A DNA stretch of 64,000 bases from Progne subis subis (Eukaryota > Chordata > Aves > Passeriformes > Hirundinidae), in NCBI GenBank assembly GCA_022316685.1, contig JAKJHU010000053.1, positions 4,333,636-4,397,635 on the forward strand, written 5' to 3'. Positions 24,152 through 37,391 of this stretch are shown here, piece by piece. How positions within the stretch are numbered: position 1 is the first letter of the stretch; every line of letters begins with the position of its first letter. Below the pieces are notes generated by a model, which ran no database searches, had not been told where the DNA came from, and was given only the letters and a program-made list of their open reading frames with translations. Position numbers and translations under genes: made by a program.

Positions 24152-24559
24152 CTGGGCTGCAACTCCAGATGGGAATTCAAATTCGATGAGCATGTGGCAC
24201 ATCTCACTTCGAGCAGCACGCAAGCTCTTCATCTTCTTGACAAGGGAGAGCAGGATTCAGCTGTTTCTCCTGCACAAGTTGGTGCTGTGCTTCAGTGTCT
24301 TTGCCTGTGCAGAAAGATAGAAAATTGTTTGCACACTCTTCCTGGTCTTCCTGCAGGTTGGCTCTCCCTTCCCAAGGGTCCACTTCCACACTCAGTTTGG
24401 CTTCTTGGCAGATATTGTCAGGCTGCACCTCTGTGTTCAGGAATACACAATTCTGCAAGCTTTTCTTGATCAAGTCCAGTTGTACAGCGATGGTTTGAGG
24501 AGTGAAAAAGTGCATGCTCAGATCCATCAGATTCTGCATAGTCTCGATTCCAAACAGAC
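24152..24559 (-). pseudogene. Unidentified coding-like antisense ORF (possible decayed exon or retrocopy)
   Basis: I do not recognise the family. On the minus strand an acceptor-like ACCTGATTTAG precedes an open frame reading LFGIETMQNLMDLSMHFF, then TPQTIAVQLDLIKKSLQNCV and acidic, Gln-rich sequence (PDNICQEAKLSVEVDPWEG, NLQEDQEECANNF), ending QKQ-like at about 24204. Composition looks protein-like: amphipathic helices, few Ser/Pro/Cys runs. Near the end the frame breaks, but a shift by one continues as LLSLVKKMKSLRAARSEMCH then MLIEFEFPSGVAAQ, immediately before a donor-like CAG/GTAGCAG at 24152/24151. This suggests a former exon of about 408 bp or a piece of a retrocopied gene with one indel. 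It could still be a chance ORF. Confidence 0.35.
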
Positions 24560-27500
24560 CTAAATCAGGTATCAAAATAATTATAATTTTAAAAATCTTG
24601 ATGTTTAGTCACTCCATCTCTTGCATGTTTAATTAACTCCTCCTTCATTTGGTTTCTGAGTGCAGAAGAACAGGAGCCAAAACAGTCCTTTTAAATTGTA
24701 ATACGATTGTCTTTTTTGCCCATGAGATTGTTCAAGTGGAAGGAGCAGAGCATGGCTGGAATTTATAACCTGTGACTCTCTTCACTGAAAACTGTAATTT
24801 TCAAAGCAAATCTCTACAAGGGGACCATGTTACTGTGACTTCTCACGCAGTATAAATAATGTTCTTTTCAGTTTACATCAAACAGAGCAGGCCATTGCTT
24901 CCTGATCTAGTGGAAGCTCTGGTAATTGCTTCTGTAGGTTCCATTTATAGATCAGGCTTCTATGACTAAATTTAATTACTTACAGCTGAATCCAGTGGAA
25001 GGAATAAGTTGAAGCTAACCTCTGTCATGCTGCCATGAAAGCAGCATGTTCCCAGAAAAAGGCACTTCCTAATTGTTTCGTTTTTCAGAAGTTTTAACTT
25101 TCACCTATTCATTGTCTGGTGAAGTGAAGAGCAGAGCTTTGCAGGGCTCTCCCCTCAAAGCCGTGGGCTGTGATGAAGCTCCTGTGCCTTGCATTTCCAG
25201 GTTGTACTGAATCACAAATAGGTGGAGTGTGGAGAAGGGCTTTGAGGACAGCATGCCTGTCCTGCTCCTCCCAGGGGAGCCAGGGGCTGATTGTGGCCAG
25301 AATCACCTGCAGGTCTGCAGGAGCTTTTCTCACACCCAGTGTGGTGGTTGTCATCTTGCACAGTGATGTCCTTCTTGAGCTGTGGCACCCTGATTGGAAG
25401 TACATGTGGAGATGTGTGATGAGAAAGAACAGATGCCTTGGATGATTGTCGTATAATGAGAGAAAAGCTTGGAATTATTTACTGAAGTGTTAACAAAGAC
25501 CTAAAGGATGATGTTCTTGTTTTTCACTTAATTAGGCAAGAATTAAATGAAAGACTGCTTAACTGATCTGCAGAAAAAATTTGCTGCAGGACAGTGCAGG
25601 GACATAGTGACCCTGGTGCAATTGTGGCAGTTGTGCGTTTCCTTATGTCTCTGTTTCTATCCCACTGGATACACACTATCTCCGACCTGCATTTTCTGAT
25701 GTTCATATGGTCTGTTAGCATGATTGATCTGTGACTGGCTCTCTTTTTCCTGTTGAATATGCATGAGTGCACACATGTGCTCACTTAAGTGGATTTGATT
25801 TCTTCATTCCTTGTCTTTTTGCCTTTGTCTGGCACGTTGTCATTTAAATGACCAGTTCTTTCCAGACTCTTCAGTGTCACTTGCCGTTTCTTTTTGAAAC
25901 ATTTCCCCAGCCTTTTTAGCATCCAGGTGTTTTCTGACTCTGTATCTGCTGACAGTCACCAGTGCACAAATCCCACTGTATAAGTGATGATATTCAAGAG
26001 CTTTTGAAAAGTTTGTTGTATCTTACAAATAATGAAGGGACATAATTAATGCCTCAGGAAATTTACTGCAATTTAATCTAGACTCTTCATCTCAATTATA
26101 TTTTTAAGAGAAACAATAAAAGATGTTATTATTGTGAAAGCCAAAAGAATATGTGCAAGTGTAGTTATATTGCATTTAATTTTTTCCCCTCATGAAATCC
26201 GATACATTACAAAATTCCTGTCAGCATAGGTGGAAAGGGGAATTCCTTGGTGACTGCTTGCATTTTCCGCAGGGAAAGCTACAGGCATGCAGCTCTGCTT
26301 CTGAATACTGCTCCTTCTTCCCGGGAGATGCTCAGGGGAATAGCTCAGCTGGGAAGGATTCCTCTGTCATTTAAAGGATGAACTAGGAGGTAATTACTCA
26401 TGCTGCCAGGTCAGTCAGTATTGATAGAGGCTGTTTCAGGATATTAGTATGTGAGAAAGTCTTTGATGGTAGAGAATTGTTTTAAATCCTACAAGCTTTG
26501 TTGTATGTGACCTGCCTGTGTGCTCATATTATCTAAAGCAGATTTCTAGGAAAGCAGATTGCCCAGACAGATTGAGCTGTGCTCTCTGATCCCATCATGG
26601 GTGGTTGGGTGTGGCAATTGTGGAATTCCACTTGAAAATGGATTTTGACTTGCTGCCGCACAGTTAGTGATTAAACAGGCTGGGTATGGATTGCTGCACA
26701 GGTACCTGCAGCAGTGAATGCTAAAAATGTGTAAAAAGTAACACTACACCAATAAAATCTGAGTGCACTTAGCTACCTGGCAAGCTCCAGATGATGTCTG
26801 GGCAAAGGCTGTGCAGTGTTAATCACCTTCTCTGGTGAGCAAGTGGTGTTTAGTGGCTCAGAGCTCTGGGCTTCGAGATACTACAGACAGGTGAGGCTCT
26901 GGATCCAAGCTGGATGAGCCTGAGTCTGGGTGACAGGGTGGCAGATGCCAGCCTGAAGCCAGCCCAGCACAGGAGAGTTCCCTGGTCTCTTGTGCAGAGG
27001 AGCAACGCTGGATTGAGGTGGTCCTGGGCAGCACCAAAGCAGGTTCAGAACCTATGGGATGTCATGTACAGGGCAGGACTGAGGGATCTACACATTTTTA
27101 TCTGAGCGTAGTGTTTGGAAGGGTGAGTGGTTTGAGTTTTCATCACCTCTTCCCTCTGGACCCTGTTCTTTAGTCTGATCAGACCCATTCAAGCGTCTTG
27201 AAGCGTGCTGTGAGTGAACAGCTGATGACCCAGTGCTGACACACAGATAAATTATTCAGTGTGTCTTATTTGGGAATTCAAGGCTTCATGATGAAATCTA
27301 CAAAACTGTATTATGCCTCTAACATTCTGAGATTTCATCACTGTATCTTCAATTATTCACTAAGCCTGCTTGTTCTCCTGCCAGCACTCTGACAGGGCTG
27401 CAGGCCGGTGGCAAGCAGCAGGCAGTGCTTTCTTCTCTTTGTTCTCCTGCTTGCTCTTGATACCTTGTTGGGGACACTTGCCTGGTGCTTACTGGATTAA

Positions 27501-28904
27501 AGCTCTCACCCAAAGTTCAAATTTGTACAATTCACAGACAGGGAAGAGTCTACAGCCATCCCTGTTGCTGGAGGTTTCTCAGCAAACTGTAATTTTTGTG
27601 AGCTTTCTCCTTCCCTAGAGACAGAGTTTTCACTGTGGCTGCATTTACCCCGCACGAATACCGCAGCTGAACAGCAGTGACCTGCTTGTCAGAACATCCT
27701 CTAGGAAATGCCAAAAGAGAGGCCAGCGGAAGAGGAAGCTGCAGGAAATGCTTAAGGAGGGGTTTGTCCTTGGGGACACAGCCAAGGAGGTCTGTGCCAG
27801 TGATGCATCCCTGGTGCTCGGGGTTCTGCCTGTGCCCAGGGGCTCCTGGATGGAGTGGAGCTCTTACCATGTGGTGTTGTGTTGCAGAGTGCTGAACAGA
27901 TCCTCTCAGTACCATAAGCCTCAAGCTGTTGGTTTTGTAGGGGCAGTTGCTGTGTCTGTTAGTCAGGAGGGAATTAACAGACCAGATTCTGCTGCTGAGC
28001 AGCTCCAGTGAACTGCTTGTCCTTGTCCTCTGGCCAGGCCGTGGTCCTGGAGCAGGGGACTGCATGGTTTTCTCCTCCAGCATTCCTGAACCGTGCCTCT
28101 GTAAGTGTAGGATCTCTCTTGGCTTAGCATGTTCTCTCATATTTGTGTGTAGGAAGGTTCTTCTACCACCTGGGACCTGCCTGCATCAGAGTCCAGATGT
28201 AATGAGTTCCCGTTAGCTGGAAGGAGCTGTGACACATCAGACATTTCTCTTTGGTTTTGGTCTCTCTGTAGCTATATCTGCATGATTTGCAGTTTCTATA
28301 CAGCCCTGATAGTCCAGGCTTGAGCTCTGCAGGCAGGCAAGCCCTTCTGCTGAGTGTATCCTAACAGAGCAATGCCCCAGTGTCTGCTGTGTTCCAGTGT
28401 GTGGAAGTTTGAGTCTGTGCTGGATAATTTTAGAAAAGAGAACTGAAATTAATACTATGAACTCATCGCCTGACGAAGGAGAAATTTTCCTGTGGATGTA
28501 CAGAAAAATGTCTTTATTTCTCCCGGGATTCCTGGGGGTGGAAAGTCTGAATCAAGGCTGGAGTCACCATACCAAGTCATGCCAAATACCTCAGAACTTA
28601 GAATATTTTCTTCCAAGCCAAGACTTTACACAAGTAATGGAGTTCACAGGATATGTGAGAAAGACCAGAACTTGTCTACATAGATACAGCTTTTGCTTTC
28701 TTTGTCATCACTTGAATAATTTCAGCCAGATGAAGAATGGAGCAGTGTACGAGGAGAGAACAGAGCCTGCCCTTTACTGGCTTGCCCTGGGCACAGAACT
28801 TAGGCATGGTTGTCATTAGAAAGCATGAAGCCTCTTAAATTCACGTATGTTCTGTAATAAAATGCTCTCTCCTGCTCACTCCAGTTATTTGAATTAAGTA
28901 CAGT

Positions 28905-28955
28905 TGTAACTTAAAGGTTACTTAAAGATAACATTAAAGGTAACTTAAAGATGTT
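28905..28955. repeat. Short AAAGGTTACTT-type tandem repeat
   Basis: AAAGGTTACTTAAAGATAAC is followed by ATTAAAGGTAACTTAAAGAT, giving two imperfect copies with a period of about 22 bp. Confidence 0.6.
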
Positions 28956-30404
28956 GGAATAAGGGTTTCCAGGTGATGTTTCTGAGGGCAGCTTGCTGTC
29001 CGTGGAAGAGACACAGGAGAGTGCCTCTGCACAGAGGAGCTGCTCATGTTCTGCACAGAGGAAACCTTGCTTCATGGACACACATTCAATAAATAGGAAT
29101 AATAAGAAATCTGGCACTTTTATGGAACTGACACAAATCCAATGAGTTCAATAGCAAAGATGGAAGTGTAGCCAATGCTCCTGCTGTTCTCCTGGCCTGT
29201 AGGAATAGAAGCTGCTAACTAGCATTTGAAATCTCTGGTGCCATTTTCTGTACGATGAATAAAGGAAGGTAGATTACATTGTTTTCTGGTAGTCTGGTAC
29301 AGGCAATGCAATGTTTTGTATTTCTAGATCACAGACCCTTGCTGGCAAGGGAGACTGTCCTTTCTTGGGGTGGCAAAGCTGAGAAGAGCTGGGTGCTTGC
29401 TGAGGAGGGCAAGGTGTTCTGCTGCTGCTGCTTTGTCCCTTTTCTGAAGGCACAAAGACTGGATCAGTCTGATGGGTTGTACATCTTGTGGCTGGTGCAA
29501 GGAGCTGTGAGAAAACCCCAGGGATCATGGTGAAAACCAACTCTTTGTGTTGGTTACCACTGCCTCAAGTTGGTACTGATGTGTGCAAGAAGGAAGAGTC
29601 CCCAGTCCTTTGCCATTCTGCCCTCAGTAGGGCTCCTTTGTTTGAAGGATTTTACAGGGTATTAGAAAATAAAAATCACTATTTTTGGACTTGGCTGTTG
29701 CAGCCCCACCGAAGAATGACACCTATTCTGGAGTCCATCCAGATACTGTTCTAACAGCAAAACAGAGAAGTGGTAGGGCAACTAAAATAAAGCAGATGTT
29801 TAGCAGGGAAATAATTTACAATTGGCCAGTTTGATGGTACCTCTTGACCCTTTTAGGGCTGTTCAATAAAACTAGCAGTTTCCATAGCAACTACTAAATT
29901 ACTTGGTGCTTCAGAGATCTGTGATAAAGGAGGCAAATCATTGTAGGGAAACATGGTGTTGATGTTTCTCCCCTTTGCATTACAAGAGTAATGATCTGGC
30001 AAAACTTGCTAAATGGGACGTCCCTGCTGAAGAATTTTTCCCACGTTCACTTGAGCCAAAGAGATTTATATGTTTAGTACTTTTGCAAATTTGATTTTTC
30101 CCCTCTCCCCTGTCATCAGCTTTGTCCTTGGCAGGCGGTGCTGGCTGGGCGCTGGCAGGGTGACGGTGAGCCAAGAGGCAGGAGCCTGTGTCTGCAGTAG
30201 GTGTGTGCTGGGCTTCTCTCTCACAGTCCCTGCTGAGCATCGAGTGCTTCTCCAGGGAATATGGAACAACTCCCTGCTGCAGGTACACTGCAGCCACCCA
30301 CCAGTGAGCACGTGGCAGTCACTGTTACCCTGTGCTCTAACTACTGTGTATTTCCTCTTACTTTCGTCTTCTGCTCTGCTCTCCTGGAGATTGTACTGCT
30401 TGGG

Positions 30405-30429
30405 TTTTTTTTTGGTTTTTTTTTTTTTT
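30405..30429. repeat. Interrupted poly-T tract
   Basis: T9, GG, T14. Confidence 0.85.
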
Positions 30430-31821
30430 CCTACTTCACCAGTAAGAAAGGATGTAGCTTAAGATCAGGACGGTCTTGAGAATGGACCCGTGGAGATGTG
30501 TGATAAGGAAGTGGCTTTGGGGCTTGTTTTCCACAAAGCCTAGCGTAATTCTGGTGGTTCTCAGGGTGCATTTCACTTCTCTTTGAATGTTTGCTTGTTT
30601 GCAGAGCTGTTGCTCTTGTGGGATCTGTCTGCTGTGTTGGAAAAACCATCTGTGTTAAAATCCTGAAATGCTAGTTTAAAATATTGCACTTCACTCATTT
30701 GTGTAACACACAAATCACCACTTGCTGGTCAAAGTTTATCTGACTTTCAGTAGTTACAGAGGTTTTGAGTCATTTGGGTGAAGTACGAAGTCATGGTAAG
30801 CCAAAGTTGTTAAATGACCTCTGCTGTATCTCAGTGTCTTAGTGCAGACAAGAGCATTTCCAAAACAACCCTAAATGCTTTTAAGATTCACAACAATCAA
30901 ACAGCAGCTAAAACCTGGAGGAGGTAAGATTATTGGGAAGTGCACGACCCAGGGATTTTACAGATGGAGAGTGAAACCAAGAGGGCCCAGTATTGGGGTC
31001 CAAAGGAACAGTACCTGGATTAGGGAAAAGAATTAAATTTACAATTTATATCATAGTACAGTGCTGAAAGTAAACTAAGCATCAGCTAATAATAATAACC
31101 TGCCCTGCCTCTGCCCCAAGCTTCCCTGAGAAGCCACCTACAGGTGTCAGCTAATCCATTTAGTTAAAATTTTGTATAATTCTGTATCTCTTAAATTTCT
31201 AATAATATCTTATGAAGACTGGTGTTACTTCTGAGCAGGATGAAAGGTTGCCTGTCTTTTTTTCTGCCATTTCTGAAAGAAGTTCTTTAGCTAAAAATTC
31301 TGCCAAACTGTCCCTGTTCCTTCTGAGGAGTAACTGTAGCAGATGCTGCAGTGCTGTGCCTGTTGGCCTCAGACAGAAGAGGCTGGTTTTGTTTTCCTTC
31401 TGCTGTACTTGGGCCCTGACAGGTTGGTTGTTATTCCTTTCCTCCCTCTGCTCATAGCTGGTTCTTGCTGTTAAATGATGGTTAAGAGTTGTAGCTGATA
31501 AAAGACAGAAAGATTGTCTGCTGGCACCTGCTGTTAGGGAAGGAGAGGGATGTCCTCTGAAGAGGGGTTCCAGGATGCAGCTGCTGTTCCTAGGGTAAGC
31601 CTGAAGCATGTGAGAAAGGAGCAACAAGGAGAAGCTCTGTGAAAAGCTGGGCTGTTTACTTCAACTAAGTAAACAAATGTTTGACTCTTTATTTACTGAT
31701 TAAATTCGATTTACTTCAGGTGGGCAAGTGAGCTGTGCACAGAATCCCATTAGCAGGTAGTGGAAGCGCAATTAATAAGAATGATTAAATGCTCTTTGGA
31801 TAAAACCAGGCAAGGTATTTT

Positions 31822-31834
31822 ACACACACACACA
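31822..31834. repeat. (AC)n microsatellite, short
   Basis: Six to seven AC units. Confidence 0.75.
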
Positions 31835-34800
31835 GTCTTGTTTTTCTCTACAGGCTCAATGGGGCTTAGAGGAAATTTCCATTACTAAGTAGTTTAGTTC
31901 TCTAAGAGGCATCTTGGAAACAGGTAAAAGATAAAGAAACAAAGCCGCAGAGACAACAAATCTGTTGTGCTGATTCTCCAGGGCAGGCTGACAGCTGTGG
32001 TTCAGGTGTCAGCCAGATGTAGGACTGTGTAGGAAAAGTGTTACCTGGGGTGCAGCCTTAATTTTGGGAAAGCAGGAATTCAGCTCGTGTGGTCAGCAGC
32101 AGTATTTATGCATGCGCTACATGTGTTCTGAATTAAAGCGCAGTCTTCCCTCTCCTCGCATTCCTGAAATCCCACAGCAGAGATTTGTCCATATTTTTCC
32201 CTAAAATTTGGCTGTAAAACAGTTACAAGGGGAGAGGACAGATTCAACCTGGTGCTTGGCCCTGAGAAGCTGTGGCAGCTGTTCACACATTGCCTCCCTT
32301 CTGCTGGTCCCCTGCACAGCACCGGTCAGCCGTGGGCGCAGCTGGCGTGGGCGGCCGTGATGGGCAGCAGGTCTGGCTGCACGAGAGGTGTTCTGCAGAC
32401 TGAGAGCAGGCATTAAATGCATCAGAGATTATTCCTGCTATTTTTGGCATCTTCTTCTGATCCGGCAAACCAAGGGAGCATTATGGAAGAAGTGTTTTCT
32501 GTGTGTTTGCCTTTCCTACCCCGACGGCCGGCTGTCCAAGGTCCGAAGCTGACAGTGGCACCGAGGTGGTTTGAGTTTCCTCCCGTGTGTACAATGGCAG
32601 CCTTTGTTCTAAGACCGTGGTGCTTTGTTTCAAGTTTTACATGTTTATTTGAGAGGAATTTTCTGCTGCAAGTTCTTCTGATGCTGTTCCAGTTTTGTTC
32701 CTCTGCCTCCGTTATCCAATTAATGTTGGCCAGCACTTTGCCATGCCCATGAGCCTGTGGTGTGAGGTTTGGTGGCAGAGGGACCAGGTGAGCCCTGGCA
32801 GGGCAGTGTGGCAGGAGAGCACTGCAGCTGTGGCCTGTGATGGCAGTGGGGTCCCTGCAGAAGAGGGGGTGCAGGGGGAGTCACAGGAGCTCCTGAGCAG
32901 GATGAGGAGATCCCAAATGTAGAATCTATTGCTGCAGTCATTGTGGGCTGGACCTTGATTTGGTTTTATTTAGCAAAATCTTGGGGAACTTAAGAGTCTC
33001 ATTCATTATTTACATGCTGTGTCTTTGTACTGTATTTTTATCTTCATTGCATATTTTGTATTAATTATATACCAGTTACTGTTGCCTAAACTAGTTCTTG
33101 CATATTGATAGCAGAAGATTTAATAAAAATTTCAGCTCCCCTCTTGATATTGGCCATTCAATTATGACATTTGCATTCTAATCCTGTTTCAGATTGTACA
33201 GGGAAATCTAGTATTTGGGGTCTAGGCAGTTACCTTGGTGGGATCTCAAATGATGAGGATAAAAAAGCTAATAAGCATGTTTATTTGTGTTGCCTGGACA
33301 CTGCAGCCCTCAGTCCAGTGGCAGCTCCTTGTAGGACAGACAGAAATTCCCCTTTTCCATTAAATGGGCTGTAATAAACACAGGTGAAAAATACTGATGT
33401 GTACAAAAGCTACATGGGTCAATAAATCGGACAGAAAATATGGGATTTGTGCTTAGAATTGCAGAGAGGAGCTGTGCCTGCCTGGGCAGATGCTGACTGT
33501 GCTGTGGCCTGGCCACCAGCTGGCCCCACAGGCCAAGGGGCAGGACCATCTATGTCCTCTCCTCGTGCTCATACGAATTTTGTAAAATCAAGTTGAGGGT
33601 AAGGAAAAGCAGTAAAAGACTTTATTCCAGACCTGAAAACATGGAACGTTCTGAAAAGCATGGGGCAAAGAGGCAAGTCTGCGAAAAGGGGTGGCAAAAC
33701 CTGAAGGTGGGAAGAGTTACTCCCCTTGGGGTCCTGAGCTGGGTGTGATGCCACTTCACCTCGCTGGGTTCTGTCCTGAGGCCAGCGCTGTGAGCAGCCT
33801 CTGTTACAGCCGCAGTGTTTTGTGCGGCGCAGAAGTCTCAAGTGCCAAATATATTTTTCCGGTTAATTAATTAGAGTAACTTATTTTTGCTTCTAGAATG
33901 TCAACAGTGCTTTCAAAGGTATTATGGATAAAAAGCTCTATCTATTCCTTGTCCTCCCTCCTCGCCTTGGCTGCCTCAAATTGGGTAACTGGGCAGAAGC
34001 GTTGTGCTGAAGGCTGAGCCCGCCTGGCTGTGTGAGCCTGCACTGGTGTCTGATTCTCAGAGATGTGTGGGAATGCTCACTTAACAGCCTCTCCAACATA
34101 GTATTGGGGACTTAATGAGATTGGCTGTTTTGAACTTTTTAATCCTCTTCCCTTCCCGAAAGGCTCCTGCTGGCAAGAGCTGCATCCCTGCTCTCGCTGT
34201 CCTTCTGCAGGCAGTGCTGGGCAGAGCTCAGGCTGGAGGGGTGGGTGCAGGTGCTGGGAACCCCTGACATGCTGTGGCTCTGGAGGTGGGAACAGCACAG
34301 CTGTGTCCATCCTGCTAACACAAGGACGGGAGAAAAGAGTTCCCATTGAGGGTGATGCATCTGGTGCCAAATTCCAGCTGAGAGTGAGGGTTTTCTTCTT
34401 GCACAGCGCCTTGTTCCTGGAAAGTGTGGTGCAGAGACTGCAAAAATGAGAGATGGTTCCAGCTGTCTGTATTACACTGAGGATATAGAGAGCCAGGTTA
34501 GAAGACACCTGCTGTTTATATCTTGTCTTTAGTGAAACATTCTCTCTCCCCTTGCTTTAATCTTCTTAAAAGGAATTGATCGTTTTTTTATTTGGGATCA
34601 CTGGAAAATTAATGTCACTGTTACTGTAGAGTGAGCACTGTAGTATCTTCACATAATGTGATTTAAAATTTAAAGCTCTCTCAGCAGGGGAAGGCTCTGT
34701 CTATGTCGGGACCAGGAGCTGCTCCTTGGCTCATTTCTTCAGCTGCAGCTGCTGGCTCCCTGCCTTCCCTTTTCCTCTCCTCTTCCAAAGGGTGATTCTC

Positions 34801-36630
34801 ACCATTTCCTCTTTGCAGACTTTTCCCCTTGATACAGTGTCTTCATTCCAATGCTAAACTAACTTGTGAGTGCCTCTTGGGGAGGAAATAGGTGATGTGA
34901 ATGCTTTTTATTTGTTTAGTTAAAGGTCCGTGGGGAACACAATGTGCGGAGAGCATTCTTGTGTATGCTGGAAACTGGAAGAGGAAGGAAGGAAGGGGTT
35001 TTTGCAGGAGAAAAATAGGCCAAAATCATACTTTCTGTTATGATTAATAGGTTTGTCTTTTGGGCTTTGAATGTTGTGTTTGTATTCAAATTAAGTGGTT
35101 TCCAGGGGCACTTCCAGGAATAGATGTGGGGAGCGGATAAAAGCCCTTTCCATAAAGGATGTTCAGAATGTGCGGAACTGAACTGCGTGTTCGTGGGTCT
35201 TGTTCCATCTTGTCTCCTCCTGTCACCTGCAGCCTGTGTGTCTCCTCCATGTGCGGGGTTCAGAGGATGGGGATTCTCACTTCTCAGCATTCAGGATGTG
35301 CCAGTGAAACACAAGGCATTGAAGATGCCCACACCCCACATGGAGCTCGGTGCTGGCAGCTGCGTGTCCGTGCCCACCTTCTGGAGAGCTGAATCAGGCA
35401 GGCACGGCTGTCCTGGAGCAAGCAGCCTTGTGAGCTGGAAAGGACCCAGTCAGAGTCGTGCTGTGTCCAACTCCCTCTGTCATCAGGCAGTAAAGAAAGT
35501 AATTAGATGGTAATTCTGCAAAAACAAGACTTAATAGTGTACAGCATGATTTAGGTGACACCTCGCACTCTGCTGGGAGGACTCGTGCTCGGTGGCTGCT
35601 GCATGTTGTTAGTTCTTTGTATTTTCTTTGATTTAAAGCTTCATGCTTGTAATCTAGTTAACACTGAATTGGGTTTCCAGTACAGTGGCTTGTTTGGTTC
35701 AATAAGAACACATTTATACTAAAGGTTAATGAAAAGCATTTTGCTTTCATTGAATTCATTAAAGGGGGTTCTACAATCAAGACTTACTAATGGAAAATAG
35801 ATTAAATATTCATGTCGCTAAATTTCTCACATCATTTCTGATTTTCCTTAATCTCTGCCTTCCTGGATCGGAGTCCAAAAGTGCCTGAATGCTCTAATGA
35901 GTTCAAAAATTAATTAAAGATTTGTCCTGTTTAAGTAAAAAGATGTCCCAGATGTATACCTAAAGTATCTTGAGTGGGATCTGTGCTGTTACGGGCAAAG
36001 AGAGAGTGCTGAGGTCCTAGCCAAGAGAACCAATCTCAAGGAGCAGTTCTGGTTCTTAACGCACTTCTAAAGAATACAAATAATGCTTTATCCTCTTTAT
36101 TTGTGCTATTGAAATAGGTTTGAATAAACTCAAAGTGCAGCAATATTTGCATTAGAAAGGTATTAGCTGAGCATGAAGATAAAAGCTGAGTAACAGGCAT
36201 CAAAGGTGCTTAAAGATTCAGGACCTTTTTATAACACAGTGTTCAGATGTGTGTGCTACAAATACCTGAGTACTTTGTAAATACTGGATTGTGTTTTCTG
36301 TGGTCTTTTGACCCAGTGTCTCCCAGGCAGCACTGGATACTCTTTGGGCCAGGACTTTGCCTGTGCTCACTGTGTGAGCAGAGCATGTGTCTGAAGTTCG
36401 TGGTTTGTGTGTAGGTTCCTGGTATGCCAGTGTGTGGAGATGTGGGAGCTCTGTTTGGGAATGCTTTGCAGCTGCATCTTGATGTTACTGATGTAGAAAT
36501 GGAGATACAAGCTGCTTTGAAGGTGTTGCAGGTTCCCATAAATGGTTTTCTGGAAAATAAAGAAATGAAGAAAGATGGTTTAGAATTATGAGTGTCTTGC
36601 TTTAGTCTAAGAAGCTTGTATAGATCAATG

Positions 36631-36657
36631 TATGTGTGTGTGTGTGTTGTATATATA
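36631..36657. repeat. (TG)n followed by (TA)n microsatellite
   Basis: TATGTGTGTGTGTGTGTGTT followed by GTATATATA. Confidence 0.85.
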
Positions 36658-37243
36658 GTGCACTTAGTAAGTGGGGCAGTGTTTGAACAGTGTCTGCCTC
36701 AGTGGATGTGAATGGAGAAAGAAGGCTCAGCTTCTGGCTGCATCTTTCTGTTGTGTTTCATTGCAGCTTGAGCTTTCAGTACATTTTGGGCCCTGCTAGT
36801 GCTGGATGTTGATATTGGACTCGTTTACAAGAGCTGATGAGAGAGGAAGTTGGTTGCTTCTGTGCTGTGTGAGCCGAAATTGGAAAGGAGGGTCTTGAGA
36901 AAAAGCTCTGGTTATAAGTAGTTAAGAAGTAGTATTTGGTCAAACCCAAGGGGTAAGCTTTGCCTTACTAGTAATGACCAACCTTGATCTCCGAAGCAGC
37001 TCAGAGGCCTTTAGCCAAAGCTAAAGCTCAGAAGGTGATCACCATGAGGGGGTACACTGCTGCTGGGATTCACAGACCGGACTGCAGCGTTGGGTGGCAC
37101 TGACTGTAGCCAGCGTGACCAGAGAAGCCGGAGTGCGGTGGTGTGACCTGTTGTCCACCAGCGTGAGGTCAGGGCAGCCGTGTTATTTGTGCCTGTTTGT
37201 GACGGCTCCGTGATGGGCGTTGCTGTTGCCTCTGTTCCTGCAG

Positions 37244-37391
37244 GCATACTTCCGTCAGGGCGTGGCCCTGCAGTACCTGGGACGCCATGCGGATGCGCTG
37301 GCCGCCTTTGCCTCGGGGCTGGCGCAGGATCCCAAGAGCCTTCAGCTTCTGGTGGGCATGGTGGAGGCCGCCATGAAGTCTCCCATGCGAG
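37244..37391 (+). CDS. TTC28: TTC28 coding exon, visible residues 1-49 (end of N-terminal TPR block)
   Basis: The exon follows a good acceptor (pyrimidine tract then CAG at 37241-37243) and ends in phase 1 before GTAAGC at 37392. It begins in phase 0 with AYFRQGVALQ and continues through a classical 34-residue TPR of the Hsp90/Hsp70 co-chaperone type: LGRHADALAAF, then the LAQDP turn. It ends at MKSPMR plus the first base of a Glu codon. In the full-length protein the residues before Ala-Tyr-Phe end in a Lys from an upstream exon. Because the acceptor is phase 0, any upstream exon ending on a whole codon can be spliced to it, which matters for the candidate first exon at 6765-6791. The match to TTC28 is close to identity. 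Antisense and other-frame ORFs here are shadows. Confidence 0.97.

Larger units (their letters stand above)
7021..37243. other. Long intron-like stretch upstream of the first recognised TTC28 exon
   Basis: About 30 kb with no recognisable protein-coding exon. If the donor at 6792 is used, this is intron 1 of that transcript; otherwise it is the 3' part of a longer TTC28 intron. It contains CR1 copies (about 9143-9665, 15585-15785, 21297-21560), a tRNA-Ile SINE (19541-19681), poly-T tracts (7151-7174, 10540-10591, 14405-14424, 17288-17310, 30405-30429), AC and TG microsatellites, and one coding-like antisense ORF (24152-24559). The remainder is unremarkable AT-rich sequence. I looked for the N-terminal TPR coding sequence expected immediately before the AYFRQ exon and did not see it. 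Confidence 0.65.

Noticed and set aside
27550..28140. 196-codon minus-strand ORF
   Set aside because: Random-looking composition, no recognised motif, and no splice or promoter signals.
35427..35480. CR1 tail-like GAGCTGGAAAGGACCCAGTC
   Set aside because: Only a short stretch resembles CR1 ends and the flanks do not continue the family; too weak to list.
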